Part shown: in pieces, positions 1-4,609 of the stretch | Numbering within the stretch: position 1 is the first letter of the stretch | Layout of the letters: the number at the start of each line of letters is the position of its first letter | Origin: Phycisphaerae bacterium | GTDB taxonomy: Bacteria > Planctomycetota > Phycisphaerae > UBA1845 > UTPLA1 | Direction of reading: 5' to 3' | Length of the DNA: 6,751 nt | Assembly (NCBI GenBank): GCA_029259995.1 | Contig: JAJDEC010000340.1 | Span: forward strand, 1-6,751 | Program-made: the position numbers and the translations under genes | The notes under the pieces: generated by a model | Seen by the model: the letters and a program-made list of their open reading frames with translations, nothing else | Told to the model about the DNA's origin: nothing | Database searches by the model: none

Positions 1-493
1 AACGCCCACGAATCAATTCTGTCGCATGCGCGGGTGCGTAGTCCGGCATGCGACGCAACAGGTCATCGGTCGCGCCGAGGAAGTCGTCTCGATGAAACGC
101 CGAGTTTAACCAGACGGCGACGGCGGCCAGCGCCGAAAGAATGTAGGTAAACCAGAAGTGCAAGTCGCGCGGTTCATCGTCGCGAAATGGGTACGTCAAC
201 TGGTTTTCGTGGAAGTAGAGGATCACGGGCAAATCGCGAATCGGCTTCGGGGCAAGTCCCTTGAATTCCGCCAGGTTCAGCATGTCGGTGCAGAAGACCA
301 CGTCGAAAACCGGGGGCGCCTCGACCTCTCGAAGTAGCTCGGCAAACGTCAGGGCGGCGTGGCGCATGCGCCACTTCCACTTATGGGCCGGGAGCGTGTG
401 AAGCGTCCAGTCATGGCGGCTCCGTTCGCGCCAGCCGTCCAGGAATGCCTGATGGCTTCCGCCGTAGTAGGGCTCGAGGGCGAGGATGCGCAT
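1..493 (-). CDS. tRNA-queuosine alpha-mannosyltransferase-like glycosyltransferase, N-terminal part (cut by left edge)
   Basis: The first 164 residues are present and the frame is open to the window edge, so the C-terminal half is missing. Visible motifs are the start MRILALEPYYGGSHQAFLDG (1-20), LPAHKWKWRMRHAALTFA (34-51), FCTDMLNLAEFKGL (67-80) and YFHENQLTYP (93-102). This order is characteristic of the N-terminal domain (DUF3524) of the GTDC1/QTMAN group of GT-B glycosyltransferases. The animal member transfers mannose from GDP-mannose to queuosine in tRNA-Asp. That bacterial members modify Q-tRNA is inferred from homology; the nucleotide-sugar-binding C-terminal domain cannot be seen here. 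The ATG at 493 is chosen because the family N-terminus begins there. No Shine-Dalgarno site precedes it; a TAGAAT box ends 6 nt upstream. The gene is divergent from the release-factor-like gene, with 70 bp between them. Confidence 0.88.
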   Translation of the reverse strand, partial: MRILALEPYYGGSHQAFLDGWRERSRHDWTLHTLPAHKWKWRMRHAALTFAELLREVEAPPVFDVVFCTDMLNLAEFKGLAPKPIRDLPVILYFHENQLTYPFRDDEPRDLHFWFTYILSALAAVAVWLNSAFHRDDFLGATDDLLRRMPDYAPAHATELIRGR

Positions 494-499
494 GCGTTG

Positions 500-505
500 A
501 TTCTA
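500..505 (-). promoter_or_regulatory. candidate -10 box for the glycosyltransferase (leaderless arrangement)
   Basis: TAGAAT on the minus strand matches the bacterial -10 consensus at five of six positions and ends 6 nt before the ATG at 493. Transcription would then begin at or next to the start codon, giving a leaderless mRNA. This fits the absence of a Shine-Dalgarno sequence. No convincing -35 element is seen 17 nt upstream. Such hexamers occur by chance, so this is a suggestion only. Confidence 0.35.
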
Positions 506-548
506 TTCGAGGACCGCGAGACATGCGGCCTGGGACACGGCGACGGGT

Positions 549-554
549 TATGAT
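549..554 (+). promoter_or_regulatory. candidate -10 box for the release-factor-like gene
   Basis: TATGAT matches the -10 consensus at five of six positions and ends 9 nt before the ATG at 564. The predicted transcript would have a leader of only about 2-4 nt. No Shine-Dalgarno site lies before that ATG, and no clear -35 element is present. It mirrors the divergent TAGAAT box for the opposite gene. Confidence 0.3.
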
Positions 555-563
555 CTCCGCTCG

Positions 564-1112
564 ATGGACGCCGAATTCAAAACGATCACAACGCGGCAGA
601 GAAACGCATGGCTGACGATGGAGGACGCGGCGCTTCTATCGGAGTGCCTGGTCGACGCCTATCGGGCCAGTGGTCCCGGCGGCCAGAAGCGGAACAAGAC
701 CAGCTCGGCCGTAAGGCTGCGTCACAAACCAACGGGCCTGATCGTGATCAGTGAGGAGAGTAGATCGCAGCATTCGAACAAACGCAACGCACTCAGGCGA
801 TTGCGAATGGCGATCGCCGTCGAGCTGCGACCGACGGACATGGCGGAGATCCACAATGGGGGCGAGTTCGAGCCATTTGTGACGCCTGATGCCCGGCTTC
901 GCATCGCCGAGACGAACGCCGCCTATGCTCTGAGGCTGGCGCAGATCCTGGATCATGTTTTCATAAAGAACGGATCCGTGAATGAAGTCGCGCAGGAAAT
1001 CGGCGTATCCGCCAGCCAGGTAATTCGACTGCTGGCGCTGGACGACGGCGCGTTCTCGCAAGTGAATCGAATGCGGGAAAGTCACGGAAAACCGCGGCTT
1101 CGCAGATCATGA
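564..1112 (+). CDS. peptide chain release factor-like protein (GGQ domain)
   Basis: The protein has 182 residues. The core SGPGGQKRNKTSSAVRLRH (36-54) is the GGQ loop of class-I release factors; the glutamine positions water for peptidyl-tRNA ester hydrolysis in the ribosomal peptidyl-transferase centre. SRSQHSNKRNALRRL (66-80) is the usual follow-on of stand-alone GGQ proteins. The stop-codon-reading domains of RF1/RF2 are absent, as in ArfB/YaeJ and RF-like rescue factors, so a role in releasing stalled peptides is inferred. It lacks the long basic C-terminal tail ArfB uses to sense empty mRNA channels. Instead residues 115-170 form a helical, HTH-like segment (NGSVNEVAQEIGVSASQVI, 136-154), a layout I associate with planctomycete RF-like proteins. 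The start at 564 is uncertain; ATG 618 (codon 19) is an alternative that keeps the whole domain. Neither has a good Shine-Dalgarno site. Confidence 0.87.
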   Translation: MDAEFKTITTRQRNAWLTMEDAALLSECLVDAYRASGPGGQKRNKTSSAVRLRHKPTGLIVISEESRSQHSNKRNALRRLRMAIAVELRPTDMAEIHNGGEFEPFVTPDARLRIAETNAAYALRLAQILDHVFIKNGSVNEVAQEIGVSASQVIRLLALDDGAFSQVNRMRESHGKPRLRRS

Positions 1113-1140
1113 CAGTCGGCTCGCCTATTCAAGTCGTTCA

Positions 1141-1219
1141 GATTTTCGGGAGTGCGGGCGTCTCGCCCGAACGATTTGGCTCCTGCAGGCGGGCGAGACG
1201 CCCACACTCCCCGAAAATC
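1141..1219. repeat. large imperfect inverted repeat with nested hairpins
   Basis: Left arm 1141-1169 and right arm 1190-1219 are reverse complements over about 29 bp, with one indel (GGG against GGGG) and one C/T mismatch. The 20-nt centre is 1170-1189. Each arm also folds on itself: CGGGCG-TCT-CGCCCG at 1155-1169 (6 bp) and CGGGCG-AGA-CGCCC in the right arm (5 bp). It lies between convergent genes and has no T-tract on either side. It therefore resembles a dispersed REP-like palindrome more than a canonical terminator, although it could block read-through from both directions. Confidence 0.75.
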
Positions 1220-1234
1220 GAAAGCGCAAGCAAG

Positions 1235-1272
1235 AGGGCCCGACGCTGAACGTGAATTCAACGTCGGGCCCT
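1235..1272 (-). terminator. hairpin terminator of the small exported-protein gene at 1328-1678
   Basis: An 11-bp perfect GC-rich stem is formed by AGGGCCCGACG and CGTCGGGCCCT. In minus-strand RNA it extends by five more pairs, one of them U-G, to a 6-nt loop. On the plus strand the same position is an A/C mismatch, so the fold favours minus-strand RNA. It begins about 55 nt after the stop codon at 1328. The downstream sequence CTTGCTTGCGCTTTCG is only weakly U-rich. Confidence 0.6.
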
Positions 1273-1327
1273 GAAATTCAATATCAATCAGCGACGGGCA
1301 CGCAGTGCGTACGCCTGCTGCGGATTA

Positions 1328-1678
1328 CTAAACTCCGCCGCCGCCACCGCCGCCACCGGCACCGCCCTGATCGCCGTCCGTCGGCTGTTCCGGCGCACCG
1401 CCCCCGGGCGGGTCGAATCCGTCCGGAAAAGTAAAGAAGCCGCCGTCGCCCCCGCAACCCAATGGAATTGTGCAAGTCGGATCGGCATTGAAGTCGGGTG
1501 TTTCAAGCAACGGAAACAGGATGTTCAATTGGTCTGTCGGCGTGCAAAAGGTCAACACAGCGCCACAGATCGGCAGCGAGTAGATGACGTTCGCGCAATT
1601 CGACTGGAGCACAGTGCCCCCCGCCAGAAATGCCGCAACGGCCATGGCGAGTCGGTTTCTCTTCTTTGTCCAACGCAT
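1328..1678 (-). CDS. small exported Cys/Gly-rich protein, planctomycete type
   Basis: The protein has 116 residues and its function is unknown. A basic start (MRWTKKRNRL) is followed by a hydrophobic stretch (11-24) and LQSNC (24-28), which reads as an export signal. The cysteine context does not match the lipobox, so lipid attachment is unlikely or atypical. The mature part carries paired cysteines (C38, C45, C69, C75), including DPTCTIPLGCG (66-76), and ends in a low-complexity tail with eight consecutive glycines before a final Val. The start is supported by AAGGA (in 1687-1693, complement) 8 nt before the ATG at 1678. The neighbouring gene at 1767-2057 has the same leader layout and size, suggesting related proteins on one transcript with an 88-bp gap. 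I remember similar short 'LQ...C' proteins from planctomycetes but cannot assign a role. Confidence 0.7.
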   Translation of the reverse strand: MRWTKKRNRLAMAVAAFLAGGTVLQSNCANVIYSLPICGAVLTFCTPTDQLNILFPLLETPDFNADPTCTIPLGCGGDGGFFTFPDGFDPPGGGAPEQPTDGDQGGAGGGGGGGGV

Positions 1679-1766
1679 CGAATGGGTCCTTTCAAAGCTG
1701 CGAGCGTCGAGTGTCCTAGTTTCGCCCTCGAAATAGATCGGCGGGCGCTGCTCAATCTGGAATCAA

Positions 1767-2057
1767 TCAGCCGCCATCGACGACGACTCGGGCAGGACAA
1801 CCAAACATCAGGTCGTCCTCCGTGTTTAGCAAGTTGGTTTGAATGCCATTCTGGTCGACAACCTGGATATTCTCCGCCCCGCATACATTGAAAAGGCCGA
1901 GGAAGAACCCGTTGTTGTCGATCAGCAGGCCGCTGCTTGCGACGCCGGCCGTGGCAACGCTGTTCACAATCGTGCATGCCTGGCCGAATTGAAGCAGCAT
2001 CGCTCCGGCCGTTAAGTAGCCGGCGAGCCGAATCTTACGTTTAGTCCTGCGCGTCAT
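1767..2057 (-). CDS. small exported protein, likely paralogue of the adjacent gene
   Basis: The protein has 96 residues and its function is unknown. MTRRTKRKIRL is followed by a hydrophobic segment (11-24) and LLQFGQAC (21-28), an export signal like that of the gene at 1328-1678. Residues -3 to -1 before the cysteine (GQA) do not fit the classical lipobox. The mature part is short and mostly non-polar to neutral, with C59 and C87 and a segment NIQVVDQNGIQTNLLNTE (63-80). The ATG at 2057 is preferred over the in-frame ATG at 2075. A strong Shine-Dalgarno site GGGAGG (2068-2073, complement) stands 10 nt before 2057 and touches the 2075 codon. No terminator is visible in the 88-bp gap to the next gene, so both may share a transcript. 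Confidence 0.68.
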   Translation of the reverse strand: MTRRTKRKIRLAGYLTAGAMLLQFGQACTIVNSVATAGVASSGLLIDNNGFFLGLFNVCGAENIQVVDQNGIQTNLLNTEDDLMFGCPARVVVDGG

Positions 2058-2203
2058 CGAGGCGTATCCTCCCATGGGTCCCTGTTAGGCGGGCGTGGTC
2101 AGGTGGGACAAAAAAATCGCGAGGTCGGGCGTTGCGCCTTCCCGCTCTAGGGATATTACCCGCATGACCAATTGTCTTTCAAGGCTTTGGAGGCTCGGGT
2201 TTT

Positions 2204-2446
2204 GTGATCAGTCCGGAAACCGCGTCGGACACTCCATGTCCAACGTCCATCATGGGTGATCCGCCGGACCCGTGCATGAACTCGTTTGAGGTCATTCAGC
2301 TGCTCTACGAGTTGTCGACGATCCAACGTCCGATTTCCTTGAATTCCAGTGTGTCATCGTCCATCGGAATCTCTTGTGATATTCCGCATCAAATCCGACT
2401 GGACCCTCGATTCCCGCCGTTTGGACGACATCGCCCGGCGAACTGA
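2204..2446 (+). CDS. doubtful hypothetical small ORF
   Basis: An 80-codon frame starts with GTG and has a good Shine-Dalgarno sequence GGAGG (2189-2193) 10 nt upstream, which is the main argument for it. Third-position GC is about two thirds by eye, not clearly different from neighbouring genes. The product has no recognisable domain, signal peptide or membrane segment. Its first 25 residues are Pro/Cys-rich (e.g. SDTPCPTSIMGDPPDPCMNS), and the tail is basic and proline-rich. The opposite strand also shows plausible-looking peptide segments here, so this may be a chance frame. Confidence 0.22.
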   Translation: MISPETASDTPCPTSIMGDPPDPCMNSFEVIQLLYELSTIQRPISLNSSVSSSIGISCDIPHQIRLDPRFPPFGRHRPAN

Positions 2447-2463
2447 CAGGACGCATTCCTGTC
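2445..2463. repeat. short inverted repeat (hairpin)
   Basis: GACAGGA and TCCTGTC form a perfect 7-bp inverted repeat around the 5-nt loop CGCAT. No T-tract follows on either strand, so it is not a good intrinsic terminator. It starts at the end of the doubtful ORF at 2204-2446. Confidence 0.4.
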
Positions 2464-2568
2464 CGCCATATGCAATTTGATCTTCAACTTGTTACCAAGA
2501 CCCAGGATTTCCAAGAGCCTCGTCAATCGGTCGGCCCCCCCTGAATAATCTCAATCGAATGTAGGATA

Positions 2569-2608
2569 CCGGATGTTGACGAATGACATGGTGCTCACTA
2601 ACATCCGG
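2569..2608. repeat. 9-bp inverted repeat framing the candidate promoter
   Basis: CCGGATGTT (2569-2577) and AACATCCGG (2600-2608) are perfect reverse complements separated by 22 nt. The arms overlap the ends of the candidate -35 and -10 boxes. It could be a second operator or an upstream DNA hairpin; its spacing differs from the compact palindrome just downstream. Confidence 0.5.
2576..2604 (+). promoter_or_regulatory. candidate sigma70-type promoter of the heme oxygenase unit
   Basis: TTGACG (2576-2581), a 17-nt spacer and TAACAT (2599-2604) match the housekeeping consensus at five and four of six positions. Transcription would start near 2611, immediately before the palindrome at 2614-2632. 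A repressor bound there would block promoter clearance. The leader to the first start codon would be about 50 nt. Confidence 0.5.
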
Positions 2609-2613
2609 ACTTA

Positions 2614-2632
2614 ATTGAGACTGAGTCTCAAT
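2614..2632. promoter_or_regulatory. Fur-box-like operator (perfect 19-bp palindrome)
   Basis: ATTGAGACT-G-AGTCTCAAT is a perfect palindrome: 9-bp arms around one central base. Its inner 15 bases TGAGACTGAGTCTCA fit the Fur 7-1-7 pattern TGAnAnT-n-AnTnTCA. The site lies just after the candidate promoter and 30 bp before the first gene of a unit encoding heme oxygenase, a classic Fur target. Repression by Fe-bound Fur and induction on iron starvation are inferred. Confidence 0.75.
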
Positions 2633-2662
2633 ATCTAAATGATCCCTGAGAGGTCCAGTATT

Positions 2663-2821
2663 ATGAACACCTCGCCTGAACTGTCTGACTCTGCGGCCCC
2701 GCGCGGACGTTCTCGACGATTCCTGGCTCGTCTCGGCGTCTGGGGTTTCGTATTCTTTCTTGTGAAGGGGCTGGCCTGGCTCGTCGTTCCCGCCCTGCTT
2801 GCGATGGGAATGAACGACTAG
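2663..2821 (+). CDS. small single-span membrane protein, first gene of the heme oxygenase unit
   Basis: The protein has 52 residues. A polar, Ser/Pro-rich start (1-13) is followed by a basic patch RGRSRRFLAR (14-23) and one hydrophobic helix (24-50) with a central Lys35 and Trp27/Trp39. By the positive-inside rule the N-terminus should be cytoplasmic. ATG 2663 is chosen because GAGAGG (2648-2653) lies 9 nt before it; an in-frame ATG at 2639 would add eight residues but would sit on top of the operator region without a Shine-Dalgarno site. The gene follows the Fur-box-like site and precedes heme oxygenase by 63 bp, so the two are probably co-transcribed. The sequence resembles anonymous one-span microproteins of many bacteria. 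No function is known; a role near heme entry or as a membrane anchor for the oxygenase is speculation. Confidence 0.65.
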   Translation: MNTSPELSDSAAPRGRSRRFLARLGVWGFVFFLVKGLAWLVVPALLAMGMND

Positions 2822-2830
2822 CTTTCATCC

Positions 2831-2848
2831 GTCGGCAAGAACGCCGAC
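2831..2848 (+). other. intercistronic hairpin
   Basis: GTCGGC-AAGAAC-GCCGAC makes a perfect 6-bp GC-rich stem with a 6-nt loop between the membrane-protein stop (2821) and the heme oxygenase start (2885). No U-tract follows, so processing or stabilisation of the mRNA is more likely than termination. The hairpin ends well before the Shine-Dalgarno site of the second gene. Confidence 0.4.
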
Positions 2849-2884
2849 AATCCACGACATCATTCCAGATTGGAGAATCTCACG

Positions 2885-3556
2885 ATGACCACTGCTGTTA
2901 TGCCGGAATTGAAAAACGCCACGCAGGAATTGCACGACGCGACCGAACACGGAACCTTCAACAAACTGCTGGTCATGGGAAAACTGCCTCGCGAGGCCTT
3001 TGTCGAATTGCTCGGGCAGTTCTTCGTCGTCCATCGCGCACTGGAGCGACACTTGCGAAACGCCGTCTCTCTGAATCCCGAGTGGCAATCGGTCGTGCAG
3101 GACTACCAATACCAGGAGCCCTATCTTCGAGAAGACCTTGCCTTCTTCAACGCCGATCCGGCATCGATTGAGGCACTGCCCGCGACGACGGAATTTGTCG
3201 CCAAACTCGACGCCTACGCAAAAACCAATCCGGCCGGCCTATTGGGAACGCACTACGTCTTCGAAGGAAGCAACAACGGTTCGAAATACATCGCGCGGGC
3301 GCTCAAGAAAGCGTATGACCTGAACGACGGCGGTCTTCGGTATTTCGATCCCTACGGCGAGAATCAGTCGGTGTATTGGAAGGCATTCAAGGAATCCATG
3401 AATGCGATTGAATGGTCCAAGGAAGACACGGCCGTCATGATCGAGGCGGCGTGCGGCGCTTTTGACGCCACGGGCAAGATCCATCAGGCGATGGGCCTTC
3501 GATACGACACGGAAACGCAGGCAGGTCACGGCTGCCCGGCCATGCGACCCAGTTGA
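2885..3556 (+). CDS. biliverdin-producing heme oxygenase
   Basis: The protein has 223 residues, close to the usual bacterial length (about 200-220). Heme oxygenase cleaves heme with O2 and reductant to biliverdin, CO and free Fe2+ in the cytoplasm. The proximal heme ligand is the first His of ELHDATEH (His17), matching the 'VH' of HO-1. The distal-helix glycine motif is YVFEGSNNGSKYIARAL (124-140), with Asn-Asn where HO-1 has Leu-Ser of GDLSGG. The ATG at 2885 is chosen because GGAG (2872-2875) stands at proper spacing; an in-frame TTG at 2870 lies immediately before that site. The C-terminus ends GHGCPAMRPS, a Cys-Pro dipeptide next to His reminiscent of heme regulatory motifs. The gene follows a membrane microprotein behind a Fur-box-like site, so iron release from heme under iron limitation is the likely role. 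No reductase or heme transporter is visible. Its 3' end overlaps convergent proC by 31 bp. Confidence 0.92.
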   Translation: MTTAVMPELKNATQELHDATEHGTFNKLLVMGKLPREAFVELLGQFFVVHRALERHLRNAVSLNPEWQSVVQDYQYQEPYLREDLAFFNADPASIEALPATTEFVAKLDAYAKTNPAGLLGTHYVFEGSNNGSKYIARALKKAYDLNDGGLRYFDPYGENQSVYWKAFKESMNAIEWSKEDTAVMIEAACGAFDATGKIHQAMGLRYDTETQAGHGCPAMRPS

Positions 3557-4350
3557 CGCCCTCTTTCGAACGCGGCCAGCACGGCATCTCGAACGTGTTG
3601 CGCGACTTCTGAATCCGCAAGCTTGTCCATCGCCGCCTGGGTCGTGCCGCCCGGGCTGGTGACGGCCTCGCGCAGTTCGCGGGGCGATGCGTCGCGTTCC
3701 AGCAACATGGCCCCGGCGCCGACACATGCGTGCGCCGCGAGCACCTGGGCATCCTCGAGCTTGAGCCCTGCGGCGACGCCGCCTTCCATCATCATCTCAA
3801 CGAAGTAGTAAAAATATGCAGGTCCGGAGCCTGCCACCGCCGTGACGGCGTCCATCAGATTCTCATCGTCGACAACCACGGACACACCGCCGGCGTTGAA
3901 GAGATGCCGGATCTCCTCGACGTCGTCCGCCGTGGCGTGTTTGCCCTTGAACAAACCTGTCACACCGCGCCCCAGGCTGAATGGAAGATTTGGCATCGCG
4001 CGGACGACGCGGACGGGCGTCGCTCCCAGCGCCGCGGCGATCCGATCGGTCTTGATACCTGCCATCACGCTGAGGTAGACGGGCTCCGTCCGCACATTCG
4101 GGCGAAGTGAGCTGGCGACTTCTGCAAATTTCTGGGGCGTCACGGACAACATGACAATGCGCGCGTCCTGGAGAATCTCCTCGTGGCGCTTCGTCGTCGC
4201 GACGGGCAGCGGGTGATCTTTCAGATTGCGGGACTCGGACATGATAATCCGATCGCCAGAGAGATAACCGCTGTCGATCAAACGACGAACGAGAATTCCG
4301 GCAATGTGACCGCTGCCGATCACGCCGAGTGCGTACTTGTGCTCCGACAT
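3526..4350 (-). CDS. proC: pyrroline-5-carboxylate reductase
   Basis: The protein has 274 residues, the normal family length. It catalyses the last step of proline synthesis, NAD(P)H-dependent reduction of 1-pyrroline-5-carboxylate to L-proline, in the cytoplasm. An N-terminal Rossmann fold shows GVIGSGHIAG (9-18). RAMPNLPFSLGRGVTGL (117-133) and the C-terminal helical dimer domain with AGSGPAYFYYFVEMMMEGG (173-191) and VTSPGGTT (230-237) are the family signature. Two departures from the usual sequence are His15 where Asn is common (GxGNM) and TPQ at 71-73 where KPQ is common; both sit near the cofactor, so cofactor preference may differ. The start is supported by GAGG (4359-4362, complement) 8 nt upstream of ATG 4350. 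It appears to be a single-gene unit, tail to tail with heme oxygenase, and has no recognisable terminator of its own. Confidence 0.94.
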   Translation of the reverse strand: MSEHKYALGVIGSGHIAGILVRRLIDSGYLSGDRIIMSESRNLKDHPLPVATTKRHEEILQDARIVMLSVTPQKFAEVASSLRPNVRTEPVYLSVMAGIKTDRIAAALGATPVRVVRAMPNLPFSLGRGVTGLFKGKHATADDVEEIRHLFNAGGVSVVVDDENLMDAVTAVAGSGPAYFYYFVEMMMEGGVAAGLKLEDAQVLAAHACVGAGAMLLERDASPRELREAVTSPGGTTQAAMDKLADSEVAQHVRDAVLAAFERGRQLGRMAGQP

Positions 4351-4535
4351 GTTTCGATCCTCAATGGCCGTCGATCCATGGATTCGACTTTCGTTATTGT
4401 CGCATCATGTGCCTTCGAATCAGGAAGTAACAGCTTCCCCCTGTTCGTCGGGTGAATTCGTCGAAATCTGTACATCGGAATTCTGGCCGACGTTTCGCAA
4501 AGGAACCCATGCGTCCGTCGAGAATCGCAGATGGC

Positions 4536-4580
4536 GCAAGAAAGCGGCCGGCGTTGCCCGAATCGAGCATCGCCGGCCGC
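4536..4580 (-). terminator. intrinsic terminator of the Cys-rich repeat protein gene
   Basis: GCGGCCGGCG and CGCCGGCCGC form a perfect 10-bp stem (4544-4553 with 4571-4580). In minus-strand RNA it continues, after one A/A mismatch, with five further pairs (one U-G) to the 5-nt loop GATTC. It is followed by TTTCTTGCG on the minus strand. It starts 29 nt after the stop codon at 4610-4612. The rest of 4351-4609 shows no gene; proC's promoter should lie there but I see no clear one. Confidence 0.75.
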
Positions 4581-4609
4581 GAGTTAAGCATTGATCTCCC
4601 AAGAAGCGG

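Larger units (their letters stand above)
2156..2550 (-). pseudogene. possible decayed small gene on the minus strand
   Basis: Three consecutive minus-strand frames carry protein-like stretches separated by stops. At 2389-2550 there is a frame containing RLTRLLEILGLGNKLKIKLH, which resembles the C-terminal end of XRE/HigA-type antitoxins. At 2305-2388 there is one containing DDDTLEFKEIGRWIVDN. From about 2340 down to 2156 there is one containing LVEQLNDLKRVHARVRRI. A run of seven Gs (2535-2541 on the other strand) marks a possible frameshift just before the first segment. No single frame gives a gene. This is a weak, pattern-based reading that would need a protein search. Confidence 0.18.
2058..2662. 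other. 605-bp stretch with no confident gene
   Basis: This region separates the minus-strand small exported proteins from the plus-strand heme oxygenase unit. It holds a doubtful plus-strand ORF (2204-2446), short minus-strand peptide segments that might be remnants of a decayed gene (2156-2550), a small hairpin (2445-2463), a run of seven Cs (2535-2541), and the candidate promoter and operator elements described separately (2569-2632). A run of seven As at 2110-2116 (Ts on the minus strand) lies upstream of the exported-protein pair, with no clear stem next to it. Confidence 0.6.

Noticed and set aside
636..1085. 149-codon minus-strand frame
   Set aside because: It lies entirely within the release-factor-like gene, whose GGQ domain is unambiguous.
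1720..1733. TTTCGCCCTCGAAA as a terminator between the small exported-protein genes
   Set aside because: The stem is only 5 bp with AT-rich ends and no T-tract follows.
1529..1977. Frames overlapping the two small exported-protein genes (plus and minus)
   Set aside because: They span the gap between two genes that have export signals and proper Shine-Dalgarno sites, and their products are Arg-rich with no recognisable feature.
2110..2116. Seven-A run as the U-tract of a terminator on the minus strand
   Set aside because: No adequate GC-rich stem lies directly before it, and no minus-strand gene ends there.
3435..3752. Minus-strand frames across the heme oxygenase/proC junction
   Set aside because: They are out-of-frame reads of proC and antisense of heme oxygenase, both certain genes.
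4351..4609. Short frames upstream of proC (60-97 codons)
   Set aside because: No domain, no signal peptide, and they cross the terminator hairpin or run into proC or the repeat gene.
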